From JANMEB01 sp041745295 (GTDB lineage Bacteria > Planctomycetota > Planctomycetia > Pirellulales > Pirellulaceae): a stretch of DNA of 64,000 bases. Shown in pieces: positions 42,850-51,215 of this stretch. The notes beneath the pieces are model-generated. The model did not search any database and was not told the DNA's origin. It was given only the letters and a program-made list of their open reading frames with translations. Where the stretch lies: positions 56,695-120,694 of the forward strand of contig JBGTJE010000040.1 of the NCBI GenBank assembly GCA_041745295.1, in the 5' to 3' direction. A program made the translations under genes and the position numbers. How positions within the stretch are numbered: the stretch's first letter is position 1; every line of letters starts with the position of its first letter.

Positions 42850-45375
42850 TTAGCGTTTTTCCTTTCGGTCTTGTCGCCGAATGATTTCGGCCAAAAGCTG
42901 TTCGAAATCGTGCTTGAGCGCGGATTGTTCCCAGCCCGGCGGAACGGTCTTGAGATAACGCAAGATCTTCTCTGCTTCGTCAAGTTTTTCTTGTTGTGTG
43001 AGCAACCGAGCGAGCTCGAATTTCGCCGAGAACCAGACTTCGCTTCGCGGCTGGCTCCCTGCTCCGATGGCACGCCACAAACCGATGGCCTTTTCGGACC
43101 AAGCGCCGCTCGAGTCACGCGCGAGCATGGAAGCAAAACGAATTTGCACGTCCAAGAGCCGCGGATGTTGTGCGGAAAGCTCCGAAAATTGCTCTACGGC
43201 TTGATCGCGGAATCCCTGTTCCCAAAGACCTTCGGCCTCGGCGATTTGCCAGCGGACGAAATTTCCACTGTCGCCTTTCGCCAAAGCATCCGCGATCCGC
43301 GAATACTGTTTTACAATCAACTGGGCCAGGGAAGTCCGGTTTTTGTCGTTGCGCAGCGATTCTGCGACCGCCAGCCAATTCATCCAACTGGCTGGAGTGA
43401 GTTCGCCGACTTCCGTTTCGGGCACGGTCTCGCCCGACGCGGTGCGGCAAAGGGCTTGCCACGCCCGGGCGTTCTCTCGCCAAGGGGCGGCGAGCTCCGC
43501 AGAGCCCTGCCACAACTGTTCCAAGTCGCGCGCGGCGGATGGCGAATCCCTACCCAAATAAGTCAGTGCGATGATGATCCGCGTCAATTGCAACTGGCCG
43601 ACCGCCGCGCCGTTGTCAGTCGCAGAACCCGCATCAGCGCGCGCGATCCAATCCGTCAATGCCTGTTCGATTTCCTTAGCCCGGCTGGCAAGCTGATCCG
43701 GTTCGGCCTGCGATGCTCGGGCGAGTTCGGCCGTAGCAGCGGAGCAAGCCAACTCCGCCGCCTTGCCAAAATCTGTACTGAGCGGCCGCACTCTGACTGC
43801 GGCGTTTAGTGCCTCAAGCCATTTGCCTTGCCGCGCAAGTAATGGGACGAGCCAAATCGCGGCTTGGTCGGCGGTATTTTCGTTCGGCCAACTCGCAAGA
43901 TGTTCGCGCAATAGATTGATGTAGTTTTCCAACAACTCGGGCTGTTGCGGTATAAGCTGCGCCAGATTCCAGCAGGCCGACAAATGGGCGTCATCGGCTT
44001 CGGGCTGATCGCGAAACGCAGCCGCCGCTAGTCGGAATCGATCGGACGCATCCTGAAATTGGCCGCGCTGCTGTTGAATTTGCGCGGCGCGAATCGCGAA
44101 TTGCGCTGCTGCCGGCGGATGGTCGTCCGCGCTGGCTTGGCTGCCGGCTAAATCGAGCATGCGGATGGCTTCGTCGGGTTGCTTCTTGCGGAGCAACTCG
44201 TCGGCCAGCCGCACGATCAGTTCGCCGCTCGAAGTCCGCTGCGTGGCGGACGTGTTCTTCAGTAACAACAGATTCGCACGACGGGTCCAATAGGTTCCGT
44301 GATACGTTTCAAGAACGCGAATGGTTTGGTCCGCGCGCTGCTGCCAGGTTTGCCGCTCCGATTCGTCTTTAGATTGCGCGGCCATCGTCAGAAACAGCTC
44401 GACCAGACTCAGGCAGAGCTTGGGATTGGTCGCGTAAAACGAGGCCACTTGAGGGAGCCAGCGGATGGCATCCTCTACCTTGTTTTGGCCGAGCGCCACT
44501 TGAAGGCGCTCTGTCCAAAACTCACCCCGAGCATCCGCAGGGATCGCTTTTTCATCCACGGCTGCCCCAATTGCTTCGGCCTCGGCCACTCTTCCCAAGC
44601 GACGTTGACATTCCATTCGCAATGCCAGGATTTGCCACGCCAAGGGATCATCGGGTTGGACGCGCCGGCGGAGTTGGTCGAGTCGTTCCTCGATCTGAGT
44701 CAACGCGTCGACGCGGGCAGACTTTTCGTCATCGCCATAAAGCAGCGCGCTATTCAGATAACACTGTGCCAGCTGAAATTGGACGTTGCTTTGTAACGCC
44801 ATCAGTTGTGCCGTTGAAAGCTCGTCGGGAGCCCGTTGACGCTGTCGTTGGGGGAGCAAGTCGGCGATCAGCCGGTCGGCGGCGTCCAATTCGCGGACAG
44901 CGTCGCGCAGTATTTGTGCGGCAAGCGATTTGAGGTCCGACCGACTGTTGTCGAGGTCCCATTCCTGCCGCAAGCTTTGGCCGCGAGCGAAGAGCGTCAG
45001 GCCATTTTGTACGATCAAGACTTCACGCCGCGGATGTTCGGAATTTTTTTGCAGAAATTCGTCCAACGTTTGCCGAGCGACGGACCAAGCCGCTGGCTGT
45101 TGTTCCAACGAAAGCCCGGCGGCCTTCGCGACTTGAGTCTGTATCAACTGGAGGACCAAATCGGCTTGTTCGAGTGGCGCAATTTCGGGATCGGCCAATC
45201 GTTGCCGACAAAATGTCTCCGCCAAATCGTACAATCGCCGCTGACGCAGCCCATTGGCAAATCGCTGATCGGCCGATTGGGCGATCGCGCAAATGGGAAG
45301 CAGGCTGGCCACCAGAACGAGCCCGCCGAAGATGACAAAGCGCGTCAGTTTGAAAGGTGGGCCAGTCATGGTCAT
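42850..45375 (-). CDS. Secreted helical-repeat (TPR-like) protein
   Basis: 841 residues. N-terminal signal sequence (FVIFGGLVLVASLLPICAIAQ, about 12-32). The rest is a helical solenoid: 'A-E-x-F-x-R-L', 'A-L-x-x-x-L' and 'W-x-x-A-x-x-L' spacing recur (DEAIRMLDLAGSQASADDHP, EWDLDNSRSDLKSL, KWLEALNAAVRVRPL, QAVEQFSELSAQHPRLLDVQ). Many Gln, Ala and Leu residues. It is likely periplasmic and a protein-binding scaffold. The ATG overlaps the stop of the preceding gene (ATGA), so translation of the two is coupled. No enzymatic motif was found. Confidence 0.82.
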   Translation of the reverse strand: MTMTGPPFKLTRFVIFGGLVLVASLLPICAIAQSADQRFANGLRQRRLYDLAETFCRQRLADPEIAPLEQADLVLQLIQTQVAKAAGLSLEQQPAAWSVARQTLDEFLQKNSEHPRREVLIVQNGLTLFARGQSLRQEWDLDNSRSDLKSLAAQILRDAVRELDAADRLIADLLPQRQRQRAPDELSTAQLMALQSNVQFQLAQCYLNSALLYGDDEKSARVDALTQIEERLDQLRRRVQPDDPLAWQILALRMECQRRLGRVAEAEAIGAAVDEKAIPADARGEFWTERLQVALGQNKVEDAIRWLPQVASFYATNPKLCLSLVELFLTMAAQSKDESERQTWQQRADQTIRVLETYHGTYWTRRANLLLLKNTSATQRTSSGELIVRLADELLRKKQPDEAIRMLDLAGSQASADDHPPAAAQFAIRAAQIQQQRGQFQDASDRFRLAAAAFRDQPEADDAHLSACWNLAQLIPQQPELLENYINLLREHLASWPNENTADQAAIWLVPLLARQGKWLEALNAAVRVRPLSTDFGKAAELACSAATAELARASQAEPDQLASRAKEIEQALTDWIARADAGSATDNGAAVGQLQLTRIIIALTYLGRDSPSAARDLEQLWQGSAELAAPWRENARAWQALCRTASGETVPETEVGELTPASWMNWLAVAESLRNDKNRTSLAQLIVKQYSRIADALAKGDSGNFVRWQIAEAEGLWEQGFRDQAVEQFSELSAQHPRLLDVQIRFASMLARDSSGAWSEKAIGLWRAIGAGSQPRSEVWFSAKFELARLLTQQEKLDEAEKILRYLKTVPPGWEQSALKHDFEQLLAEIIRRQDRKEKR

Positions 45376-46394
45376 TTCGAGTCTTGGACCGAGGCCAGCG
45401 CGGCGAGTTTCTTTTCGGCGAGCTCCGCTTCGGCTGATCCGCCGTGGCGGTCGACGAGTTCTTGCAGGACGATGCGGGCTTCACCGGTGCGATTGAGTTT
45501 GAGCAATTGATCGGCGGATTGGGAAAGCGCCCGAGCGGCCAGACCAAATTGCTCGGCGTAGAGAACCGGAATGCGCAATAATTGCAACGCAGCTTGTTCC
45601 GGGTCGATTTGCATCCAGTCGCTGCCAACCACAAAAATCGGTCCGGCACGGAGGGCTTCCGGCATGGTTTCGATCTGTCCTTGCCATTGGCGAAGCGTAG
45701 TCGCCTGGGGGGCCGCTACGGCCCGCCAACGCTGGGCGGTCGCGAGCGCAGCGATCCGCGGATCTAGATCACTTGACAGCCGGACTAAGATCTTCAACGC
45801 GGCGTCGCGATTCAAGTCGGTCAGGGCGTGACTGGCCCCGATCAACTGCTCGATCTTTTGCTGGCTACCTAGCCAGCCTTGGACTTTGCGGGCGACCGCG
45901 GCGTCAGGGCGCGACGGAGTCCACACCAAGGGAATGTCGCCGAAATGCTGCGTCCGTGGGTCGGAGTTAACGATCGCCAGAAAATCGTCGGTCGCTTGGG
46001 ACCAAGCCTGCATTTGGATCGCCGAGTTGACTCGTCCAGCGAGCAATCGCCGGCGCATCCAGGCCGGCGTCGACGCTTCGATTCCTTTGCCGTAGGCAGT
46101 GAATGCCAACTCGTACTTGCGTTCGGCATAGAGCTGATCGCCTTCTTGGGCCAACGAGTCGACCGTGGTGTGAAACTGGACGACTTGATCGAAGGGGATT
46201 TTTTGTTCGCGTTCATTCACTTGGAGGATTAATCGGTCGCCGTTAACATCGAGCACGAGGCCACTTCGCTGCTTCAGTTCGCCCTCAGAACCGCGAACGG
46301 TGACGGTATCCTGAGCCATGACAACGAGCGGCGCGGCGAAAACAATCGCGAAGATTGCAAGACGTTCAATCCAATTGATATAGGCCAAGCTCAA
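45372..46394 (-). CDS. Secreted protein with beta-rich N-terminal domain and helical repeats
   Basis: 340 residues from a TTG at 46394 (GCGAGGCGCC upstream); a nearby TTG at 46388 is equally possible and there is no ATG near the signal peptide. Signal peptide about 8-27 (RLAIFAIVFAAPLVVMAQDT). A small beta domain follows (GLVLDVNGDRLILQVNEREQ then KIPFDQVVQF), with the shape 'GxVxDxxGxxLxLxxxxG'. Then come helical repeats (ERKYELAFTAYGKGIEASTP) like those in the coupled downstream gene. Together the two look like a two-component periplasmic or envelope scaffold of unknown function. Confidence 0.72.
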   Translation of the reverse strand: MSLAYINWIERLAIFAIVFAAPLVVMAQDTVTVRGSEGELKQRSGLVLDVNGDRLILQVNEREQKIPFDQVVQFHTTVDSLAQEGDQLYAERKYELAFTAYGKGIEASTPAWMRRRLLAGRVNSAIQMQAWSQATDDFLAIVNSDPRTQHFGDIPLVWTPSRPDAAVARKVQGWLGSQQKIEQLIGASHALTDLNRDAALKILVRLSSDLDPRIAALATAQRWRAVAAPQATTLRQWQGQIETMPEALRAGPIFVVGSDWMQIDPEQAALQLLRIPVLYAEQFGLAARALSQSADQLLKLNRTGEARIVLQELVDRHGGSAEAELAEKKLAALASVQDSK

Positions 46395-46466
46395 CGTAGG
46401 CGCCTCGCAAACCGCACTCCCCTGCCAGTACCATTCTATCGCCCGGCAAGACTCACCGACACACTT

Positions 46467-46543
46467 GGGTGGCACGCTCTGAGTCTTCGAAGGGCGTGGT
46501 TCCGCAGCTCCCACGCCCATCGTGGACTCTGGGCGTGCCACCC
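46467..46543. repeat. Inverted pair of family C repeats
   Basis: 46467-46500 (GGGTGGCACGCTCTGAGTCT …) and 46510-46543 (… GACTCTGGGCGTGCCACCC) are inverse copies of about 34 bases with few mismatches and a 9-base gap, forming one long hairpin. It is in the divergent gap upstream of the S9 peptidase gene. Confidence 0.8.
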
Positions 46544-46700
46544 AACACAAGTTTTTCCACGGGTGAAGGCGCCTGAATGAATGGACGGGATCTTTTTAAG
46601 GCCGCCTCCGCGCGCATTACCATCCTGTAGAATGAATCGCTTGCCGTTCCGTCGCCATGCGGCGGGATCCATGATTACGATCTTATTCGGGGGCCCGAGA

Positions 46701-48842
46701 ATGATTGCGCGAATTTTGACGCTGTTCACATTGATTGCCATGGGATGGACTATGTCGACGGAAATGGATCCTATTCAAGCTCAACAAGATAAAAAACGTC
46801 CGATCCAAGTCGATGACTTGTTTCGCTTCAAACGCGTCGCCGGCCCGCAGATCAGCCCCGATGGTCTGTCCGTCATTTATTCGGTAACTGAAATCATCGA
46901 CCCCAGTCAGAACAAGAGCGTTGCCAAGCTTTGGCTTGCCTCGACGGACGGTAGTGCGAAACGCGCAATTACGAATTCGACGTTTAAGGACAGCAACCCG
47001 CGCTGGTCACCCGACGGACGCTGGATTCTGTTCGAATCGACCCGTTCGGGTGGTTCTCAATTGTGGGCGATCTCTTTGTCCGGCGGCGAAGCCCGCCAGC
47101 TCACCACGATCAATACCGAGGCGTCCAACGGAATCTGGTCTCCCGATGGCAAGCACATTGCGTTCGTTTCTGCCGTCTATCCAGAGTTCTCGCAGCTTCC
47201 CTATGAGGAAAGCCACAAGCGCAACCAAGAAAAAATGGACGCGATCAAGAACTCGCCGGTCAAAGCCAAAGTTTTCAATAAGTTGTTTTACCGCCATTGG
47301 GACAGCTACGTCGAGGACAAGCGCCAGCATTTGTTTGTGATGGACGTTGTTGATGGCGGCGATGAGTTATCTGTGTCCGCGCCGCGCGATGTGACGCCGG
47401 GAGACCGCGATGCATATCCGACGTCGACGACATTTTCTGCGGCTCAGGATTACTGTTTTTCGCCCGATTCTAGCCATCTGATTTTTACTGCGGTTCCTGC
47501 CAAAGACGAAGCGTGGAGCACAAACTACGATCTCTGCAAAGTCTCGATTCAAAATACATCGCCCGAATGGTATCCGCTGACGGGCGATAATCCTGCGGCC
47601 GACGGTTTGCCGGTTTTTGCTCCGAACGGGAAGTCGCTTGTTTTTCGCCGCCAGCGCCGCGCCGGTTTCGAAGCGGACAGATGGGAGCTGATGTGGGTCG
47701 CCTGCGATCCAACGGGTCGATTCGCAGAACAGCCCAAATCGCTGACCGAAAACGTCGATCTCTCGTTTGAAGATGTGGTATGGCAAAACGATAACACGAT
47801 GATCGTCTCGGCCGAAAAACAAGCCAACAAGCCGCTGTTAGTGCTGGAGATCGGAGGAAAACTTACCGATCTTGGAGCTCATGGAACGTACGGCAATCTC
47901 ACGATGTCTCGCGACGGAAAACATCTTGCGTGCGTCAAATCAAGCGGAACGACACCTCCGGAGGTGTACACCGAGGATGCCGACAAGGGCTGGAGTGAAC
48001 CAACTCGGAATATCAGCCAAGCCAACAGCGATTTGCTTAACGAATTGGAATTTGGTGAGATCCAGTGGGTCGAAGTCCCTTGCGCGGACGGGACCAAAAT
48101 GCAGATGTGGATAATCACGCCACCGAATTTCGATTCGTCCAAGAAATATCCATTGGGCTTTTTGGTCCACGGTGGACCGCAAGGCGTTTGGGGGGACAGC
48201 TGGAGCAACCGCTGGAATCCTCAAGTCTGGGCGGCTCAAGGCTATATCATCGCCCTCCCCAACCCGCGCGGCAGCACGAGTTTTGGCCAGAAATACACCG
48301 ACGATATTAGTGGTGATTGGGGAGGCAAGGTCTACACCGACCTGATGAGCGGTTTGGCGCATTTGGAAAAGCATCCCCATGTTGACACTTCTCGGATGTT
48401 TGCCGCTGGCGCTTCGTACGGCGGTTACATGATGAACTGGTTCCAAGGCAACACTGACAAGTTCAAAACGCTGATCACCCATTGCGGCGTGTACAACTTC
48501 GAAAGTATGTACGCGACCACCGAGGAGATCTGGTTCGACGAGTGGGAACACGGCGGGCCACCGTGGGGGGAAAATCGGGAATCATATGAAAAGCATTCGC
48601 CGCATCGACTGGCGGCGAACTTCAAGACGCCGATGCTCATTATCCACAACGATCTCGACTTCCGCGTCCCGGTAAGCGAGGGACATCAGCTCTTTACTAC
48701 ATTGCAACGGTTGGGCGTGCCGAGCAAGTTCATTAACTTCCCGGATGAAGGGCACTGGGTTCTCAAGCCGGCCAACAGCCGTTTCTGGCACGAACAAATC
48801 TTTGACTGGCTCAAGCAATACTGCCCGCCGGGAGGGAAATGA
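46701..48842 (+). CDS. Secreted S9-family serine peptidase (acylaminoacyl-peptidase/DPP-like)
   Basis: 713 residues from ATG 46701. Signal peptide about 1-28 (RILTLFTLIAMGWTMSTEMD). An N-terminal beta-propeller of about 400 residues shows WD40-like 'ISPDG', 'WSPDG' and 'FSPDSS' turns. The C-terminal alpha/beta-hydrolase domain holds the nucleophile GASYGGYMMNW, the Asp in IIHNDLDFRVP, and the His in FPDEGHWVLKP. GFLVHGGPQGVWGD is the oxyanion region. It removes dipeptides or acylated residues from peptides outside the cytoplasm. Stands alone. Confidence 0.93.
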   Translation: MIARILTLFTLIAMGWTMSTEMDPIQAQQDKKRPIQVDDLFRFKRVAGPQISPDGLSVIYSVTEIIDPSQNKSVAKLWLASTDGSAKRAITNSTFKDSNPRWSPDGRWILFESTRSGGSQLWAISLSGGEARQLTTINTEASNGIWSPDGKHIAFVSAVYPEFSQLPYEESHKRNQEKMDAIKNSPVKAKVFNKLFYRHWDSYVEDKRQHLFVMDVVDGGDELSVSAPRDVTPGDRDAYPTSTTFSAAQDYCFSPDSSHLIFTAVPAKDEAWSTNYDLCKVSIQNTSPEWYPLTGDNPAADGLPVFAPNGKSLVFRRQRRAGFEADRWELMWVACDPTGRFAEQPKSLTENVDLSFEDVVWQNDNTMIVSAEKQANKPLLVLEIGGKLTDLGAHGTYGNLTMSRDGKHLACVKSSGTTPPEVYTEDADKGWSEPTRNISQANSDLLNELEFGEIQWVEVPCADGTKMQMWIITPPNFDSSKKYPLGFLVHGGPQGVWGDSWSNRWNPQVWAAQGYIIALPNPRGSTSFGQKYTDDISGDWGGKVYTDLMSGLAHLEKHPHVDTSRMFAAGASYGGYMMNWFQGNTDKFKTLITHCGVYNFESMYATTEEIWFDEWEHGGPPWGENRESYEKHSPHRLAANFKTPMLIIHNDLDFRVPVSEGHQLFTTLQRLGVPSKFINFPDEGHWVLKPANSRFWHEQIFDWLKQYCPPGGK

Positions 48843-48898
48843 AAGAGTTGAAAGTTGAGAGTTGAAAGTTGAGAGCAAGAGAAAAGCGCCGCGCAAAT

Positions 48899-48922
48899 TC
48901 CCTCCCCACCGAGGGGAGGGAA
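48899..48922. repeat. Family A palindrome (short variant)
   Basis: CCCTCCCCACCGAGGGGAGG core, directly after a tandem pair of GTTGAGAGTTGAAA-type 14-base repeats (48845-48876). Together they fill the start of the 321-base gap before the PilT-like gene; the rest shows no gene. Confidence 0.75.
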
Positions 48923-49163
48923 CAATGTTTGAAGGGTCGCGGCGCTGACGAGTCGAGCGTGTGGTGCTTTTTGTAAATTCCGCGTCAATTGCTCTTTGCG
49001 GCGGTCGTGCCGCGGCACATACTGAACGAAGGTCGCGTCCAGGGGCAAGTTGCGGCGCGACCTCATGGGAACACGAGAAGGGAGACTTATTCGGGTTGCG
49101 CAACCAATCCAACCGACGGCGCCCCAGTCAAAACCACTTCCAAATCGTGAACAGGGGACCGAC

Positions 49164-50276
49164 ATGCTGGGTGATCTGACGATCCATCGACTGCTTCTGA
49201 AGATGAAGGAGATCGAAGCCTCGGATTTGCATATCAAAGTCGGATCGCCTCCCGTATTGCGGGTCGCTTCCGCATTGCATCCGACGAGTTTGCCGGCACT
49301 CACTGCTGCGGAAACTTCTGCATTGCTGATGCCGCTGATCCCCAGCCGCATGTTGCCGAATCTCGATCAACGCGGTGGAGCGGACTTCTCGCATACGGAA
49401 CACGGCGGGCGGTTTCGCTGCAGCGTCTTTCACGCGGGGGGCGGAATGCACGCCGCCATTCGCCGCGTCAGCACCAAGATCCCCAGTTTTGCCGATTTGC
49501 ACTTGCCGCCGATCTACGAACACATCGCCGAAACAGTGCACGAAGGGCTTGTCATCGTCTGCGGGGTGACGGGCAGTGGCAAGAGCTCCACGCTCGCGTC
49601 GATCATCGACCACATGAACCGTCAGCATGCGCTGAACATCATCACGATCGAGGATCCCGTCGAATATCTGTTTACCCCCGACAAGAGCATCGTCAGCCAA
49701 CGCGAAGTCGGACTGGATGTGATTGATTTTCCCACGGCCCTGCGCGGCGCAGTTCGCCAAGATCCTGATGTGATCATGATCGGCGAGATGCGCGACAAGG
49801 AAACGATGTTGGCCGGGTTGATGGCGGCAGAAACCGGCCACTTGGTTTTCGTCACGCTTCACACTGCCGATACGATGCAAAGTTTTTCGAGGATCCTCGA
49901 ATTTTTTACCTTCGAGGAACATAGCTTTATCCGCTCGTGCCTATCCAACGGATTGAAAGCCGTGATGGCGCAACGTCTGCTCCCCAGCCTCAAGCCGGGC
50001 GTGAAAGTCGTGCCGGCTACCGAAGTTCTACTCAACACGCCGATCGTAAGCGACCGGATCCGCGAGGGACACGATGAGGACTTGCATGCTATCGTCGCCG
50101 GCTCGACGCACGAAGGAATGCATACCTTTACCGACAGCTTGGCCCGGCTGATCTCCGAACAATACGTCGACCTCAAAACGGCCGAGCGCTATGCTCCCAG
50201 CGTCGAACAATTGCGGGCCAAGTTCCGCGGAATCGATGTGAAATCTGACGTGCTCGTCTCGCGGATGAAGCACTAA
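49164..50276 (+). CDS. pilT: PilT-type retraction ATPase
   Basis: 370 residues from ATG 49164 (AGGGGACCGAC upstream; good ribosome-binding site). N-terminal PAS-like region with SDLHIKVGSPPVLR, then Walker A VCGVTGSGKSSTLA, Asp box TIEDPVEYL, Walker B RQDPDVIMIGEMRD and His box VTLHTADT. These are specific for PilT/PilU type IV pilus motors, which power pilus retraction at the inner membrane. AIRGE-like PilT C-terminal motif is less clear, so PilU is possible. No other pilus gene lies in the window. Confidence 0.92.
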   Translation: MLGDLTIHRLLLKMKEIEASDLHIKVGSPPVLRVASALHPTSLPALTAAETSALLMPLIPSRMLPNLDQRGGADFSHTEHGGRFRCSVFHAGGGMHAAIRRVSTKIPSFADLHLPPIYEHIAETVHEGLVIVCGVTGSGKSSTLASIIDHMNRQHALNIITIEDPVEYLFTPDKSIVSQREVGLDVIDFPTALRGAVRQDPDVIMIGEMRDKETMLAGLMAAETGHLVFVTLHTADTMQSFSRILEFFTFEEHSFIRSCLSNGLKAVMAQRLLPSLKPGVKVVPATEVLLNTPIVSDRIREGHDEDLHAIVAGSTHEGMHTFTDSLARLISEQYVDLKTAERYAPSVEQLRAKFRGIDVKSDVLVSRMKH

Positions 50277-50680
50277 CCACTCGTTACAGCCTGCCGTAGG
50301 CCTCGACGTTGGTCTGGCCTCGCTCGGCGCAGGTCTCCTGACCTCGCCGACCGTGCGACTGAAGGTCTCCAAAGCACGCCTCGATCGTCGATTGCGGCAG
50401 GGAGACCTTCGGTCAATATTTGTGCGGGGTCGGGAGACCCGCGCACAGCGACTGCGCGCTGCTACGTGGTGGATTTCCGAAATCGACGTCGGATTACCGC
50501 AAAGAGCGCCAAGAACACAACGCAAGAATCTGACTTGGTTTTCTTTGTGCTCTTGGCGGACTTTGCGGTGAAAAAACTCTTTGCATTCCGCCGCAATTGC
50601 TACCACTTCCCGCGCGAGATGAGAGCCGTAGGCACGATTTCGACTCGTAACTATAAAGCAGCACACACGCTGTGACCAAA
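50277..50680. repeat. Repeat cluster after pilT (families F and G)
   Basis: Contains family F (50395-50450: GTGCGGGGTCGGGAGACCCG) and an inverted family G pair: ACCGCAAAGAGCGCCAAGAA (50498) and its inverse CTCTTGGCGGACTTTGCGGT (50552-50571), flanking about 35 bases. No gene recognised in 50277-50825. Confidence 0.7.
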
Positions 50681-50825
50681 CGTGTCACGAATTGGCTTGT
50701 CCCCTTTTTTTGGAATTATTTTTCACTCGGACCAGACGTGTCTTTGCGCTTTGAACAATGGGTGTAGTTCGATCGTTGACGTAATAGCGATCGAGTCCAT
50801 CGAAAGACGCATCCCCGAGTGAACC

Positions 50826-51038
50826 ATGAACTCCCTCCGCACGCCGCGCGGCACGCACAGCGCCGAACGACAAGGTCTCTGCCGCGCCGGCGACGTTGTT
50901 GAGAAACTGCTGGCGCTATACGGAATCACCGACGTCGCGCCGGCGAAACCGACTACCAAAGTGCTATCGCCGCCGACGCTGGTTGCGGCGAATCAACAGA
51001 CGTTCCCTTGGTTCGGGACAGTCGAGTCGCACGCGTAG
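50826..51038 (+). CDS. Putative 70-residue protein
   Basis: ATG 50826 to TAG 51036-51038. The third codon positions are GC-rich, as in verified genes nearby, and the frame has no rare-codon clusters. Sequence is helical in the middle (GDVVEKLLALYGITDV) with a Pro/Thr-rich second half ending QTFPWFG. No family recognised and no strong ribosome-binding site, so it may be a chance frame. A family C repeat unit follows at 51082. Confidence 0.45.
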   Translation: MNSLRTPRGTHSAERQGLCRAGDVVEKLLALYGITDVAPAKPTTKVLSPPTLVAANQQTFPWFGTVESHA

Positions 51039-51081
51039 TTGTTGCGCCGCAGTTGATCGATCAACATTGGCGTTCCCAATT

Positions 51082-51119
51082 TCCAGCTCCCACGCCCATC
51101 GCGGACTCAGGGCGTGCGA
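51082..51119. repeat. Family C unit
   Basis: CTCCCACGCCCATCGCGGAC then TCAGGGCGTGCGAC matches the right arm of the pair at 46510-46543. Confidence 0.6.
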
Positions 51120-51215
51120 CAATGCAGGAAGTTGCCGCCATCGGTCCTTGCGAGCCGAATCGCTTTCGACGAACCTGGAGTGCGTGGCTTCTTGGCGCAT
51201 GGCTGGGTTCGATCG

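Noticed and set aside
42304..43809. Plus-strand open frame of about 500 codons opposite the ECF sigma and TPR-protein genes
   Set aside because: It crosses two confidently coding minus-strand genes and the repeat gap between them; composition is that of an antisense frame.
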